Source of the DNA: Tyzzerella sp.
GTDB lineage: Bacteria; Bacillota; Clostridia; Lachnospirales; Lachnospiraceae
Assembly: GCA_017465565.1 (NCBI GenBank)
Contig: JAFTWA010000043.1
Span: 1-32,748 of the forward strand
Direction of reading: 5' to 3'
Length of the DNA stretch: 32,748 bases
Below the pieces are notes generated by a model. The model was not told the DNA's origin. It worked only from the letters and a program-made list of their open reading frames with translations, and did not search any database. This document shows positions 9,067 through 17,215 of this stretch, in pieces (within the stretch, counting starts at the first letter, position 1; the number at the start of each line of letters is the position of its first letter). Both the position numbers and the translations under genes were made by a program.

Positions 9067-9426
9067 ATGAAAGGATGTATGACAACAGACTTAGGGATTG
9101 TCTCTATTGACCCAGAAGTAATCGCAAAATATGCAGGAACCGTAGCAGTTGAATGCTTTGGTATCGTTGGTATGGCTGCAGTAAGTATGAGAGATGGTCT
9201 TGTAAAGTTACTTAAAAAAGAGAGCTTAACTCATGGAATCCAGGTTGAAATTTCAGATGATAATAAAATCACAATCAACTTCCATGTAATTGTAGCATAT
9301 GGCGTAAGCATTTCGGCAGTTAGTGAAAACTTGATTAATACGGTAAAATATAAAGTTGAAGGATTTACTGGAATGTCAGTGGAAAAGATCAACATCTATG
9401 TCGAAGGCGTAAGAGTGATTGATTAG
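9067..9426 (+). CDS. yloU: Asp23/Gls24-family envelope-stress protein (YloU-like)
   Basis: Small Asp23/Gls24 (DUF322) protein of 119 residues. Family features are the IDPEVIAKYAGTVAVECFGIVGMA opening (given here in part as PEVIAKYAG), a central INFHVIVAYGVSI strand, and the closing KINIYVEGVRV. Relatives associate with membranes or cell-envelope homeostasis; the biochemical role is poorly defined. GGAGG precedes the ATG. It lies 18 nt upstream of fakA, the standard pairing in Firmicutes, and on this pairing it may take part in lipid or envelope metabolism. Confidence 0.9.
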   Translation: MKGCMTTDLGIVSIDPEVIAKYAGTVAVECFGIVGMAAVSMRDGLVKLLKKESLTHGIQVEISDDNKITINFHVIVAYGVSISAVSENLINTVKYKVEGFTGMSVEKINIYVEGVRVID

Positions 9427-9444
9427 TTTAAGGAGGAACTTATT

Positions 9445-11103
9445 TTGGCAACAAAAACAATTAATGCAGAATTACTTTCTAAAATGTTTTTAGCAGGTGC
9501 TGCGAACATTGAAGCAAAGAAAGAATTTATCAATGAATTGAATGTTTTCCCAGTGCCAGATGGTGACACAGGAACCAATATGTCACTTACGATTATGGCA
9601 GCGGCAAAAGAAGTTGCGGCACTTCAAAATCCAAATATGGAAGCGTTAGCAAAAGCAATCTCATCAGGTTCACTGAGAGGTGCGCGTGGTAACTCTGGCG
9701 TTATCTTATCACAGCTTTTCCGTGGTTTCACAAAGGCAATTAGAGATACAAAAGAAATCGACGTGTTAACACTTGCAGGAGCACTTGTGAAAGCAAAAGA
9801 GACAGCTTACAAGGCTGTTATGAAACCAAAGGAAGGGACAATTCTTACAGTTGCAAGAGGAATTGCTGACAAAGGATTGGAACTTGCTGAGACAGTAGAA
9901 GATTTAGAAGAATTCATTCCACAAGTGATTGAGCATGCAGAATATGTATTGTCACAGACACCAGATATGCTTCCAGTATTAAAAGAAGCAGGGGTTGTAG
10001 ACTCTGGTGGACAAGGTTTACTTGAAGTATTAAAAGGATGCTATGATGCATTCCTTGGAAAAGAAATCGACTATACTCAGATTGCACCAAGCACATCTGT
10101 GAACATGACAAAGATTAGCGCTGAGACAAATGCAGAGATTAAATTCGGATACTGTACAGAATTTATTATTATGACAGAGAAAGAATTTACTGATGCAGAC
10201 GAGATGGAATTCAAGGCATACTTAGAGTCAATTGGTGATTCTATCGTTTGTGTAGCCGATGATGATGTGGTGAAGATTCACGTTCATACAAATGATCCAG
10301 GTCTTGCAATCCAGAAAGCGTTAACATACGGTCAGCTTTCTCGTATGAAGATTGATAACATGCGTGAAGAACATGAAGAAAAATTAATTCGTGATGCTGA
10401 AAAAATTGCAAAAGAACAAAAAGAAAAAGCAAAAGCAGAGCAAAAAGAATTCGGTTTCATCGCTGTTTCAATCGGAGAAGGATTGAATGAAATTTTTAAA
10501 GAACTTGGTGTTGACTATATCATCGAAGGTGGCCAGACAATGAACCCAAGTACAGATGATATGCTCACTGCAATTGATAAAGTAAATGCAAAGCATGTAT
10601 TTATTTTCCCAAATAACAAGAACATTACACTTGCAGCAAACCAGGCAAAATCTTTAGTAAAAGATAAAGAAGTGATTGTAATTCCTACAAAGACGGTTCC
10701 ACAGGGAATTACAGCAATCATTAATTTCGTTCCAGACATGACAGCAGAGGAAAATGAAGAGGTAATGCTGGAAGAAATTAAGAGAGTAAAAACTGGTCAA
10801 GTGACATATGCTGTTCGTGATACCGTAATCGATGGTAAAGAAATCCACACAGATGATATCATGGGTATCGGCGATTCTGGTATTCTTTCAGTAGGATCTG
10901 ATATTGCAGAAACTACAAAAGAAATGTTAGCACAGCTCGTAGATGAAGAATCTGAATTAATCAGTGTTTACTATGGTGCAGATGTTTCAGAAGAGGATGC
11001 AGAAAGCTTAACAGCAGAAATTGAAGAATTATATCCAGATGTGGATATTGATGTACACTCAGGTGGACAGCCAATTTACTACTACGTATTAGCAGTAGAA
11101 TAG
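9445..11103 (+). CDS. fakA: Fatty acid kinase catalytic subunit (DAK2 domain, FakA/YloV)
   Basis: Two-part protein of 552 residues. The N-terminal DhaL/DAK2 kinase domain has the Mg-ATP motifs FPVPDGDTGTNMS (Asp39, Asp41) and RGNSGVILSQ (82-85). The C-terminal part, after about residue 310, matches the FakA middle/C-terminal region and ends in DIDVHSGGQPIYYYVLAVE. In Staphylococcus aureus FakA phosphorylates fatty acids held by FakB (DegV) proteins so that they enter phospholipid synthesis; the role here is inferred from that family. It begins with a rare TTG codon, supported by AGGAGG at 9431-9436, 8 nt upstream. No alternative ATG fits. Confidence 0.92.
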   Translation: MATKTINAELLSKMFLAGAANIEAKKEFINELNVFPVPDGDTGTNMSLTIMAAAKEVAALQNPNMEALAKAISSGSLRGARGNSGVILSQLFRGFTKAIRDTKEIDVLTLAGALVKAKETAYKAVMKPKEGTILTVARGIADKGLELAETVEDLEEFIPQVIEHAEYVLSQTPDMLPVLKEAGVVDSGGQGLLEVLKGCYDAFLGKEIDYTQIAPSTSVNMTKISAETNAEIKFGYCTEFIIMTEKEFTDADEMEFKAYLESIGDSIVCVADDDVVKIHVHTNDPGLAIQKALTYGQLSRMKIDNMREEHEEKLIRDAEKIAKEQKEKAKAEQKEFGFIAVSIGEGLNEIFKELGVDYIIEGGQTMNPSTDDMLTAIDKVNAKHVFIFPNNKNITLAANQAKSLVKDKEVIVIPTKTVPQGITAIINFVPDMTAEENEEVMLEEIKRVKTGQVTYAVRDTVIDGKEIHTDDIMGIGDSGILSVGSDIAETTKEMLAQLVDEESELISVYYGADVSEEDAESLTAEIEELYPDVDIDVHSGGQPIYYYVLAVE

Positions 11104-11111
11104 AAAGACAC

Positions 11112-11142
11112 AAAGGAGATTGCGCAGCGCGTAATCTCCTTT
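11112..11142 (+). terminator. Intergenic hairpin between fakA and recG, weak or partial terminator
   Basis: A 14-bp stem including one G-U pair: AAAGGAGATT (11112-11121) pairs with AATCTCCTTT (11133-11142), continued by GCGC/GCGT around an AGC loop. Only a poor T-tract follows, so it may attenuate recG transcription or stabilise the upstream message rather than stop transcription fully. Confidence 0.5.
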
Positions 11143-11166
11143 ATAGTAATATGGAGAGATTTCGGC

Positions 11167-13227
11167 ATGAACGAATATTCTAAGATAAGTTCCCTCAAGG
11201 GAATTGGTGAAAAAACAGAAAAACTATTTCAAAAACTTCATATTGAAACGATTGGTGATTTGATACGATTCTACCCAAGAGATTATGACATCTATGAGGA
11301 AGCGATTCCCATTGCAGATGTGGAAGAAGGAAGGATTGTAACGATTACAGGTAGTATCTATGGAAAAGTGCAGGTCGCTGCTATGAAAAATCTGCAGGTG
11401 ACAACACTTTATGTGAAGGATATTACTGGCACCATGAAAGCAGTTTGGTTCCGCATGCCGTTCTTAAAAAATACCTTGGGGCGCGGTGGTGTTATAACAC
11501 TTCGTGGCCGCGTGGTGAATCGCAGAGGAAATCTTGTAATGGAGCAGCCAGAGATTTTTTATCCGAGTGCTACATACGATGCAAAGGCAAACACTATGCA
11601 GCCAGTTTATCCATTGACAGCAGGGCTGACAAATAACATGGTTGTAAAAGCTATGAAACAGGCAGTGGAATATTTGGATTTGAAGAGAGAATTTTTGCCA
11701 AAAAGCATTAGACTAGATAATCATTTGGCAGAATACAATTTTGCCATTCGTCAGATACATTTTCCAGAAGACAAAGAAAACTTTTATCTAGCGAGAGAAC
11801 GACTGGTATTTGAGGAGTTTTTGATATTTATTCTGGCACTTCGCCAGTTGAAAGAGACAAACGAAAAACATCGAAATCAATTTGTTTTTGATAAATACGA
11901 CGTTGTGGAAAAGTTGCTTAATGAGCTGCCATACGAGCTCACGAACGCACAAAAGAAAGTATGGGTTGATATTCAAAAGGATATGAATAGTGAGCATGTC
12001 ATGTCACGTCTGATTCAGGGGGATGTAGGTTCTGGTAAGACGATTATTGCGGTGCTTGGACTTGTTCTTGCGGGCATCAATGGTTATCAGGGTGCAATGA
12101 TGGCACCGACAGAAGTTCTTGCAAAGCAACATTTTACTTCAATAACAGAATTATTTGAAGAACATAATATTCCATTGAATGTGGAGCTCCTTACGGGCTC
12201 CATGACTGCAAAAGAAAAGCGTGAAGCTTATGCTCGAATCGAATCCGGTGAGGCTCAGCTTATCATTGGAACTCATGCGTTAATTCAGGAGAAGGTACAA
12301 TATCATTCACTGGCATTAGTTGTGACAGATGAGCAGCACCGATTTGGTGTGAAGCAGCGTGAGATGCTAGCGGGAAAAGGGAACGCGCCACATATCTTAG
12401 TTATGAGTGCGACGCCGATTCCAAGGACACTTGCGATTATTCTGTATGGCGATTTGGATATCTCCGTGATTGACGAGCTTCCAGCTAACCGTTTGCCAAT
12501 CAAGAACTGTGTGGTAGATACCAGTTATCGAAAGACCGCATATACATTTATCAAAAAGCAGGTGGCAGAGGGAAGACAATGTTATGTGATCTGTCCAATG
12601 GTCGAGGAAAGCGAAGCAATTGAAGCAGAAAATGTCTTGGACTATGCGAAAACTCTTCAGGAAGAACTGGGAGATGCAATCAAAGTTTCGCATTTGCATG
12701 GCAAAATGAAGCAAAAAGAAAAGGATGCCATCATGGAAGCTTTTTCGAGAAATGAGATTCAGGTACTTGTTTCTACAACCGTAATCGAGGTTGGAATTAA
12801 CGTTCCAAATGCGACCGTTATGATGGTAGAAAATGCAGAGCGATTTGGACTCGCACAGCTCCATCAATTAAGAGGCCGTGTTGGTAGAGGAAAACATCAG
12901 TCTTATTGTATCTTTATGAGCGCTTCGAAAGCAAGTGATACGAAAGAACGCCTTGGCATTTTAAATAAATCCAACGATGGTTTTTTTATTGCAAGTGAAG
13001 ACTTAAAAATGCGTGGACCAGGAGATTTGTTCGGAATCCGCCAAAGCGGTATTCTGGATTTTAAAATCGGTGATGTATTCCAGGATGCAAAAGTCCTGCA
13101 GCGTGCCAGTGAGGCGGCAGTTCAGCTCATGAAACGAGACCCACATTTGGAAGAAGAAGAAAATAAAAATTTAAAAGCATATTTGCAATTCTATATAAAA
13201 GAAGGCATGATAGAAATGACCTTATAA
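11167..13227 (+). CDS. recG: ATP-dependent DNA helicase RecG
   Basis: Branched-DNA helicase that regresses stalled replication forks and processes recombination intermediates. The 686 residues match the family. An N-terminal wedge/OB domain (LKGIGEKTEKLFQKL onward) precedes the SF2 helicase core: Walker A GDVGSGKT (285-292), DEQHRFGVKQR (388-398), and SATPIPRTLA. The C-terminal half has STTVIEVGINVPNA and QLRGRVGRG. It follows fakA by 63 nt. In Bacillus, serine dehydratase genes lie between yloV and recG; they are missing here. Confidence 0.97.
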   Translation: MNEYSKISSLKGIGEKTEKLFQKLHIETIGDLIRFYPRDYDIYEEAIPIADVEEGRIVTITGSIYGKVQVAAMKNLQVTTLYVKDITGTMKAVWFRMPFLKNTLGRGGVITLRGRVVNRRGNLVMEQPEIFYPSATYDAKANTMQPVYPLTAGLTNNMVVKAMKQAVEYLDLKREFLPKSIRLDNHLAEYNFAIRQIHFPEDKENFYLARERLVFEEFLIFILALRQLKETNEKHRNQFVFDKYDVVEKLLNELPYELTNAQKKVWVDIQKDMNSEHVMSRLIQGDVGSGKTIIAVLGLVLAGINGYQGAMMAPTEVLAKQHFTSITELFEEHNIPLNVELLTGSMTAKEKREAYARIESGEAQLIIGTHALIQEKVQYHSLALVVTDEQHRFGVKQREMLAGKGNAPHILVMSATPIPRTLAIILYGDLDISVIDELPANRLPIKNCVVDTSYRKTAYTFIKKQVAEGRQCYVICPMVEESEAIEAENVLDYAKTLQEELGDAIKVSHLHGKMKQKEKDAIMEAFSRNEIQVLVSTTVIEVGINVPNATVMMVENAERFGLAQLHQLRGRVGRGKHQSYCIFMSASKASDTKERLGILNKSNDGFFIASEDLKMRGPGDLFGIRQSGILDFKIGDVFQDAKVLQRASEAAVQLMKRDPHLEEEENKNLKAYLQFYIKEGMIEMTL

Positions 13228-13262
13228 CGACAAAAAATGTCAAAAGATGAAAGAACTTCTAG

Positions 13263-13290
13263 TGTATCATTTTCATTTCGTCACATACTA
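13263..13290 (+). promoter_or_regulatory. Candidate forespore (sigma-G/F type) promoter of the spore-protein gene
   Basis: CATACTA (13284-13290) matches the -10 element known for sigma-G/F promoters, as expected for a small acid-soluble spore protein. The -35 is less clear: TGTATC (13263-13268) fits only with a short 15-bp spacer. Confidence 0.4.
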
Positions 13291-13345
13291 ACATTGTAAC
13301 AAAAAGTTACAGAAAAGTTATCTAATTAATGAGGAGGAAATGAAT

Positions 13346-13552
13346 ATGGCAAGTCGTTCATCAAACAGAGCAGCAGTGCCAGAAGCAAAAGCTGCATTAG
13401 ACAAATTTAAATATGAGGTAGCAAGCGAACTCGGAGTACCTTTAAAAGAAGGTTACAACGGTGACTTAACATCAAGACAGAACGGTTCTGTTGGCGGTTA
13501 TATGGTTAAGAAAATGATCGAACAACAAGAAAGACAAATGTCTGGTAAATAG
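13346..13552 (+). CDS. Alpha/beta-type small acid-soluble spore protein (SASP)
   Basis: A 68-residue DNA-coating protein made in the forespore that protects spore DNA and supplies amino acids on germination. It has both family signatures. KYEVASELGV is the region cleaved by the germination protease. GDLTSRQNGSVGGYMVKKMI is the DNA-binding part, with the invariant Gly residues. An ATG at 13340 is in frame, but AGGAGG (13332-13337) is only 2 nt from it and 8 nt from the ATG at 13346, so the later start is chosen. It stands alone, with its own promoter and a perfect terminator. Its presence shows that the organism sporulates or descends from sporulating ancestors. Confidence 0.95.
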   Translation: MASRSSNRAAVPEAKAALDKFKYEVASELGVPLKEGYNGDLTSRQNGSVGGYMVKKMIEQQERQMSGK

Positions 13553-13568
13553 TTAAGTATTGACGGAG

Positions 13569-13614
13569 AGAAACCTATATGTTACTTTTTATTGTAACAT
13601 ATAGGTTTCTTTTT
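13569..13614 (+). terminator. Rho-independent terminator of the SASP gene
   Basis: A perfect 17-bp stem, 13569-13585 with 13594-13610, an 8-nt loop, then TTTTT. It starts 17 nt after the stop codon. Confidence 0.93.
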
Positions 13615-13683
13615 GAAAAAAGATGTTGATTAATTTCTTGGTTTTGTACATAATATTAGTAAGAAATCAGTTGATTTCATGCA

Positions 13684-13821
13684 GAGGCGTTTGTCGGAAG
13701 TGCCTGTCATAAAAAAACGAAGAAATTGTGAGGCGTTTGTCGGAAGTGCCTGTCATAAAAAAACGAAGAAATTGTGAGGGGTTTGTCGGATGAATCTGTC
13801 ATAAAAAACCGAGGAAATTTA
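13684..13821. repeat. Three tandem 46-bp direct repeats
   Basis: Units at 13684-13729, 13730-13775 and 13776-13821. The first two are identical at all 46 positions; the third matches at 37 of 46. Each unit contains GTTTGTCGG, CTGTCATAAAAAA and an A-tract. There are no unique spacers between units, so it is not a CRISPR array. The function is unknown. Confidence 0.95.
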
Positions 13822-13824
13822 CAG

Positions 13825-13852
13825 AAAAGAGACTCTAGTAGTCTCTTTTTTT
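13825..13852 (+). terminator. Terminator-like hairpin after the tandem repeats
   Basis: AAAAGAGACT (13825-13834) pairs with AGTCTCTTTT (13840-13849) around a 5-nt loop, and the T-run reaches 13852. No complete gene lies directly upstream after the SASP terminator. It may end a short RNA that includes the 46-bp repeats. Confidence 0.75.
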
Positions 13853-13890
13853 ATAGGAGAAAAACTAGGAAGTACAATATTGTTTTATAA

Positions 13891-14067
13891 AACAATGTAT
13901 ATATACCATTAAGAAATAATTTGGGTGAAGCTGTAAGAAAATATGGGAAAATAGGATTTTCTGTTCCATCAAAGAAAAGACCACAAGCTAGTTTGGATTA
14001 TCGGCATGCTATGATTATTAATGATGAGCAATACATTGAGTATCATGAAAAGTTAGGAATAAAATAG
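13891..14067 (+). pseudogene. Remnant of an unrecognised gene (C-terminal 58 codons)
   Basis: An open frame follows an in-frame TAA at 13888-13890 and ends with TAG at 14065-14067. The 58-residue translation is protein-like, with KKRPQASLDYRHAMIIND and QYIEYHEKLGIK near the end. There is no ATG or ribosome binding site in a usable place at its 5' end, so it looks like the 3' part of a lost larger gene. I do not recognise the family. A C-terminal effector or toxin-like fragment is possible because such orphan tails are common, but nothing here proves it. Confidence 0.45.
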
Positions 14068-14082
14068 TGGAGGAATGATAGA

Positions 14083-14148
14083 ATGCAAGATTATACTATG
14101 CAAACAGAAAATGACACAGATGGATGTGGCAAATTTTTTGTTTTTTAG
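14083..14148 (+). pseudogene. Short ORF with good ribosome binding site, probable truncated gene start
   Basis: ATG at 14083 follows GGAGG at 14069-14073 and opens 21 codons ending at TAG 14146-14148 (MQDYTMQTEND...). The coding context begins like a normal gene 15 nt after the previous remnant, then stops after a T-rich stretch. It may be the 5' stump of a partner gene, such as an immunity gene if the upstream piece is a toxin tail, or just a short peptide. No homology is recognised. Confidence 0.3.
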
Positions 14149-14178
14149 CAATCGATTTCATTCAGTTATATAAACTAG

Positions 14179-14207
14179 TTGATATAATGCTGTGTTTAAA
14201 TTATAAT
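14179..14207 (+). promoter_or_regulatory. Promoter of the histidine-phosphatase gene
   Basis: TTGATA (14179-14184), exactly 17 bp, TATAAT (14202-14207), 39 bp before the chosen start codon. Because it lies downstream of position 14124, it also argues against the longer in-frame start there. Confidence 0.75.
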
Positions 14208-14246
14208 AGGGCAAGGAATAAAACGAAACAAGAATGGAGCATACCT

Positions 14247-14936
14247 ATGAAAATATATTTTGTAAGACATGGGGAACCAGATTATAAGACTGACACCTTA
14301 ACAGAAATGGGACATTTGCAGGCGGAAGCTGCCGCAGAGCAGTTGAAAAACTCTGGTATTCAGAAAATCTTCTCATCAACCTGTGGCAGAGCGGTAGAAA
14401 CGGCTCAGCACACGGCAGACAAGTTGGGACTAGGAGTGGAGTCATTTGATTTTATCCGCGAAATACATTGGCATTCAAAAGATGGACAGCCAATTTTTAA
14501 AGGCGGACATCCTTGGTTTATCGCAGATGATATGGTGCTAAAAGGAGAGAATATTTTCGACCCAAATTGGGCAGAAAGTGACCGATTTTCATCTAGCGTT
14601 ATCGGTGAATACGTAAAGAAGGTTACAGATGGACTCGATGAGTGGCTGAAAACATTAGGGTATGAGCGTGAGGGCGATTTTTATCGAGTGGTTGGCGAGG
14701 ATACAGACCAGACGGTTGCAATGTTTAGCCACGCAGGGGCTAGCTCGGCGGCGTTGGCGCACTTATTTGGCTGGTCACTTCCGTGGGTAATGACGGCGGT
14801 GCGACTAGAATTCACCTCTATTACGGTGGTAGAATTTTCAAATGAAAAGGGAACATTAACTTTTCCAGTCCTGAAATTACTCAATGATGCCAGACATCTA
14901 GAGGGATTGGAAACGCAAAATATATTTGGAAATTAA
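14247..14936 (+). CDS. Histidine phosphatase superfamily protein (phosphoglycerate-mutase-like)
   Basis: Phosphatase of 229 residues that would work through a phosphohistidine intermediate. It opens KIYFVRHGEPDY (Arg7, His8, Gly9, Glu10). It has the second-site arginine in SSTCGRAVETAQ (Arg48) and the distal catalytic histidine in MFSHAGASSAALAHLFG (His162). The conserved core is complete; the substrate is unknown (sugar phosphate, nucleotide or cobalamin intermediate). An in-frame upstream ATG at 14124 would add 41 residues unlike the family and would sit before the promoter. The ATG at 14247 has GGAG 8 nt upstream and starts the family core at once. The gene is monocistronic, with its own promoter and terminator. 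Confidence 0.85.
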   Translation: MKIYFVRHGEPDYKTDTLTEMGHLQAEAAAEQLKNSGIQKIFSSTCGRAVETAQHTADKLGLGVESFDFIREIHWHSKDGQPIFKGGHPWFIADDMVLKGENIFDPNWAESDRFSSSVIGEYVKKVTDGLDEWLKTLGYEREGDFYRVVGEDTDQTVAMFSHAGASSAALAHLFGWSLPWVMTAVRLEFTSITVVEFSNEKGTLTFPVLKLLNDARHLEGLETQNIFGN

Positions 14937-14954
14937 AGTAGCTGATTAATAAGC

Positions 14955-14999
14955 AGTCACACAAATTTTTTTATAACAGATTTGTGTGGCTACTTTTTT
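14955..14999 (+). terminator. Terminator of the histidine-phosphatase gene
   Basis: AGTCACACAAAT (14955-14966) pairs with ATTTGTGTGGCT (14980-14991), with one G-U pair, followed by TTTTTT (14994-14999). Confidence 0.9.
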
Positions 15000-15048
15000 A
15001 CAGGTACGACAGCACCTCTCAAAAAAATATGATAAAGCATATAAAAAT

Positions 15049-15147
15049 TGTGCAACTTAAAATTAAAAGAAGGAAAAATCTAGTTAAATGTGTACAAATT
15101 GTATTTGATAATTTTTAAATTGGATGTGTTATTGGAGAGCGTATATA
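15049..15147 (+). promoter_or_regulatory. Control region A: twin AraC-type boxes and promoter of the GH127 gene
   Basis: Box 1 TGTGCAACTT (15049-15058) and box 2 TGTACAAATT (15091-15100) are direct repeats with starts 42 bp apart, four helical turns. A weak -35 TTGGAT (15120-15125), a 16-bp spacer and TATATA (15142-15147) follow; an alternative -35 is TTGATA at 15105. The same layout recurs in control region B at 17216. Direct repeats upstream of a poor -35 are typical of AraC-family activators, which suggests the neighbouring regulator binds here. Confidence 0.65.
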
Positions 15148-15213
15148 GCAAGTGATATCATCAAATATGAGCGATAAAATGCATGAAAAGTAATAAGAAG
15201 GAGATATTGAGTA

Positions 15214-17028
15214 ATGAGAAAGTGGAACTTTTATACTACAAATGAAATCAAGCCAAACGGATGGTTGAAAAGACAGTTAGAAATTCAAGCAGAAGGTCTT
15301 AGCGGAAATTTAGACAAAGTATGGCGTGATGTCAGAGATAGTGCGTGGATAGGTGGTACGGCAGAAGGCTGGGAACGAGTTCCATATTGGTTAGATGGAT
15401 TTGTTCCGCTTGCGTATTTGCTCGAAGATGAGGATTTAATCGCAAGGTCAAAAAAATATATTGATGCAATCATTGCGCAGCAGAGACCGAATGGGTGGAT
15501 TTGTCCTTGTAGCGAATCGGAGATTGCTACATATGATACATGGGCGGTACTTTTGATCACAAAAGTGCTTACAGTTTATTATGAATGTTCCAAAGACGAA
15601 AGAATTCCTGAGGTTATTTACAAAACCATGAAGAATTATTATGAACTCTTGTCTGTTGGTACAATCAAGTTGTTTGACTGGGGTGCATATCGCTGGTATG
15701 AGGGATTTATTGCAATCAACTTCTTATATGAGAGATATCAAGAACAATGGCTAGTGGAACTTGCTAAGATATTAAAGAAGCAGGGAACAGATTATGCAAA
15801 GATTACAGAAAACTGGAAAAGACCGCTTAACAAATGGACCTACGATACGCATATTGTCAACCTCGTAATGATGCTAAAGGCTGAAGCAGTTTCGAATGAT
15901 TTGCTAGAAGAAGAATATACAGATAGGGCAGAAAAACTTTATGAGATTCTTTATAAATACAATGGAACACCAGTTGGATTATTTACAGGCGATGAATGCT
16001 TATCTGGCGTAAGCCCAATTCAAGGGACGGAATTATGTTCCGTAGTAGAGCAGATGTTTTCATATGAGCACCTGTTTGCTTATACTGGAGATAACAAGTG
16101 GGCGGAAAGATTGGAGACAATTGCATTTAATGCACTTCCAGCTGCCATCAGTGATGATATGTGGACACATCAATATGTACAAATGAGTAACCAAATTTCT
16201 TGTGAAAGATTTCCAGGAAAATCATTGTTCCGTACAAATAATGAAGAAGCACATTTATTTGGACTTGAGCCACACTTTGGCTGCTGTACATCGAACTTTA
16301 ACCAGGGATGGCCGAAACTTACATTATCTACATTTATGCATGCAGGTGACACAGTTATCAGTGCAATACCAATTCCAGCTACAGTTGATGCGGAGGGTGT
16401 CAAGATTTCACTAAAAACTGACTATCCATTTAACAATCAATTTGTATATAAGATTGATGCGAAGAAAAATATGAAATTTATTGTGAGGATTCCATCATTT
16501 GCAAAGAATATTGTGGTGAATGGTAGTACAGTTTCAAATAATGGTGAATTGATATTTAATATTTGTAAAGATGAGAAAAGAGAAATAAAAATCTGTTTTG
16601 AAACAACACCAGAATTGTTAGACAGACCATATGATTTAAAAACAGTAAAATGCGGTTCCATTGTGTATTCGTTGCCGATTAAATTCGAAAAGTTAATGCA
16701 TGAATATGAAAAGGATGGTGTGGAGAGAAAATTCCCATACTGTGATTATGAATACGTTGGACAATCAGATTGGAATTATGGATATTGCAGTGATGAATTT
16801 GAAGTAATTCCACAAATTGTAAGAGAGATTCCATTTTCATCCAAAAAACCACCTGTGATTGTAAAAGCAAAAGTGGTGAAGATAGATTGGGGATTGGAAG
16901 ATGGATACGAGACAGTCTGCGCCAAGGTTCCTGAATCAATGAAACCAGTTGGACATGAAGAAAATGTAACACTTTATCCATATGGATGTGCAAAATTAAG
17001 AATGACGGAGATGCCGTTGATAAAATAA
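15214..17028 (+). CDS. GH127-type (DUF1680) glycoside hydrolase, putative beta-L-arabinofuranosidase
   Basis: Cytoplasmic enzyme of 604 residues with no signal peptide. It belongs to the DUF1680 (alpha/alpha)6-barrel group that contains beta-L-arabinofuranosidases of families GH127/GH146. The Zn-thiolate catalytic set of GH127 is present as Glu273-Leu-Cys275 (GTELCSVVEQMF) and the Cys-Cys pair 357-358 (FGCCTSNFNQGW), one of which is the expected nucleophile. The N-terminus (NEIKPNGWLKRQLEIQAEGL) and the C-terminal beta-domain also fit. The ATG has GAAGGAGA upstream. The gene has its own terminator but shares its control region with the AraC operon, so it probably acts on sugars released from what that operon imports. 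The exact sugar is uncertain because DUF1680 proteins are diverse. Confidence 0.85.
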   Translation: MRKWNFYTTNEIKPNGWLKRQLEIQAEGLSGNLDKVWRDVRDSAWIGGTAEGWERVPYWLDGFVPLAYLLEDEDLIARSKKYIDAIIAQQRPNGWICPCSESEIATYDTWAVLLITKVLTVYYECSKDERIPEVIYKTMKNYYELLSVGTIKLFDWGAYRWYEGFIAINFLYERYQEQWLVELAKILKKQGTDYAKITENWKRPLNKWTYDTHIVNLVMMLKAEAVSNDLLEEEYTDRAEKLYEILYKYNGTPVGLFTGDECLSGVSPIQGTELCSVVEQMFSYEHLFAYTGDNKWAERLETIAFNALPAAISDDMWTHQYVQMSNQISCERFPGKSLFRTNNEEAHLFGLEPHFGCCTSNFNQGWPKLTLSTFMHAGDTVISAIPIPATVDAEGVKISLKTDYPFNNQFVYKIDAKKNMKFIVRIPSFAKNIVVNGSTVSNNGELIFNICKDEKREIKICFETTPELLDRPYDLKTVKCGSIVYSLPIKFEKLMHEYEKDGVERKFPYCDYEYVGQSDWNYGYCSDEFEVIPQIVREIPFSSKKPPVIVKAKVVKIDWGLEDGYETVCAKVPESMKPVGHEENVTLYPYGCAKLRMTEMPLIK

Positions 17029-17045
17029 TAGATTGGCAGATAAAA

Positions 17046-17105
17046 AGGAGGGGCGCTGGCGCGCTAACGAATGAGAATTCGTAAGTGCGCCAGCACCTCT
17101 TTTTT
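17046..17105 (+). terminator. Strong terminator after the GH127 gene
   Basis: A long nested stem: GCTGGCGC (17055-17062) pairs with GCGCCAGC (17087-17094), and ACGAAT (17067-17072) with ATTCGT (17077-17082) around a GAGA loop. The stem is extended imperfectly by the outer GGAGG / CCTCT bases and followed by six T (17100-17105). Confidence 0.9.
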
Positions 17106-17119
17106 GCTATAAATTTCAA

Positions 17120-17134
17120 ATTGTAATATACAAT
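17120..17134. promoter_or_regulatory. Short inverted repeat upstream of control region B
   Basis: ATTGTA-ATA-TACAAT is a 6-bp perfect inverted repeat with a 3-bp centre in an A/T-rich stretch. It has no counterpart in region A and may be chance. Confidence 0.2.
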
Positions 17135-17215
17135 CCTAAAATTTAAAATGATAAAAAAGGCATAAATTTTAAACTATGTCTAAAACAAAAAAACGTAGCA
17201 AATCATTCGAAAAAT

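Noticed and set aside
12397-12867. 156-codon minus-strand ORF inside recG
   Set aside because: Antisense shadow of a conserved helicase core; Cys/His/Phe-rich composition is typical of reversed coding sequence.
13684-13821. Possible CRISPR array
   Set aside because: The first two 46-bp units are identical over their full length with no unique spacer, there are only three units, and no cas gene is present.
14124-14246. Longer N-terminus for the histidine phosphatase
   Set aside because: The upstream ATG lies before the TTGATA-17-TATAAT promoter, and the extra 41 residues do not look like the family, whose fold begins at MKIYFVRHG.
15010-17100. Shared 10-mer CAGCACCTCT at 15010 and 17091 as a sign that the GH127 gene was inserted by a larger duplication
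   Set aside because: Distances from the 10-mer to the operator boxes differ (39 against 125 bp), so a single larger duplication is not supported; chance or terminator-sequence similarity is enough.
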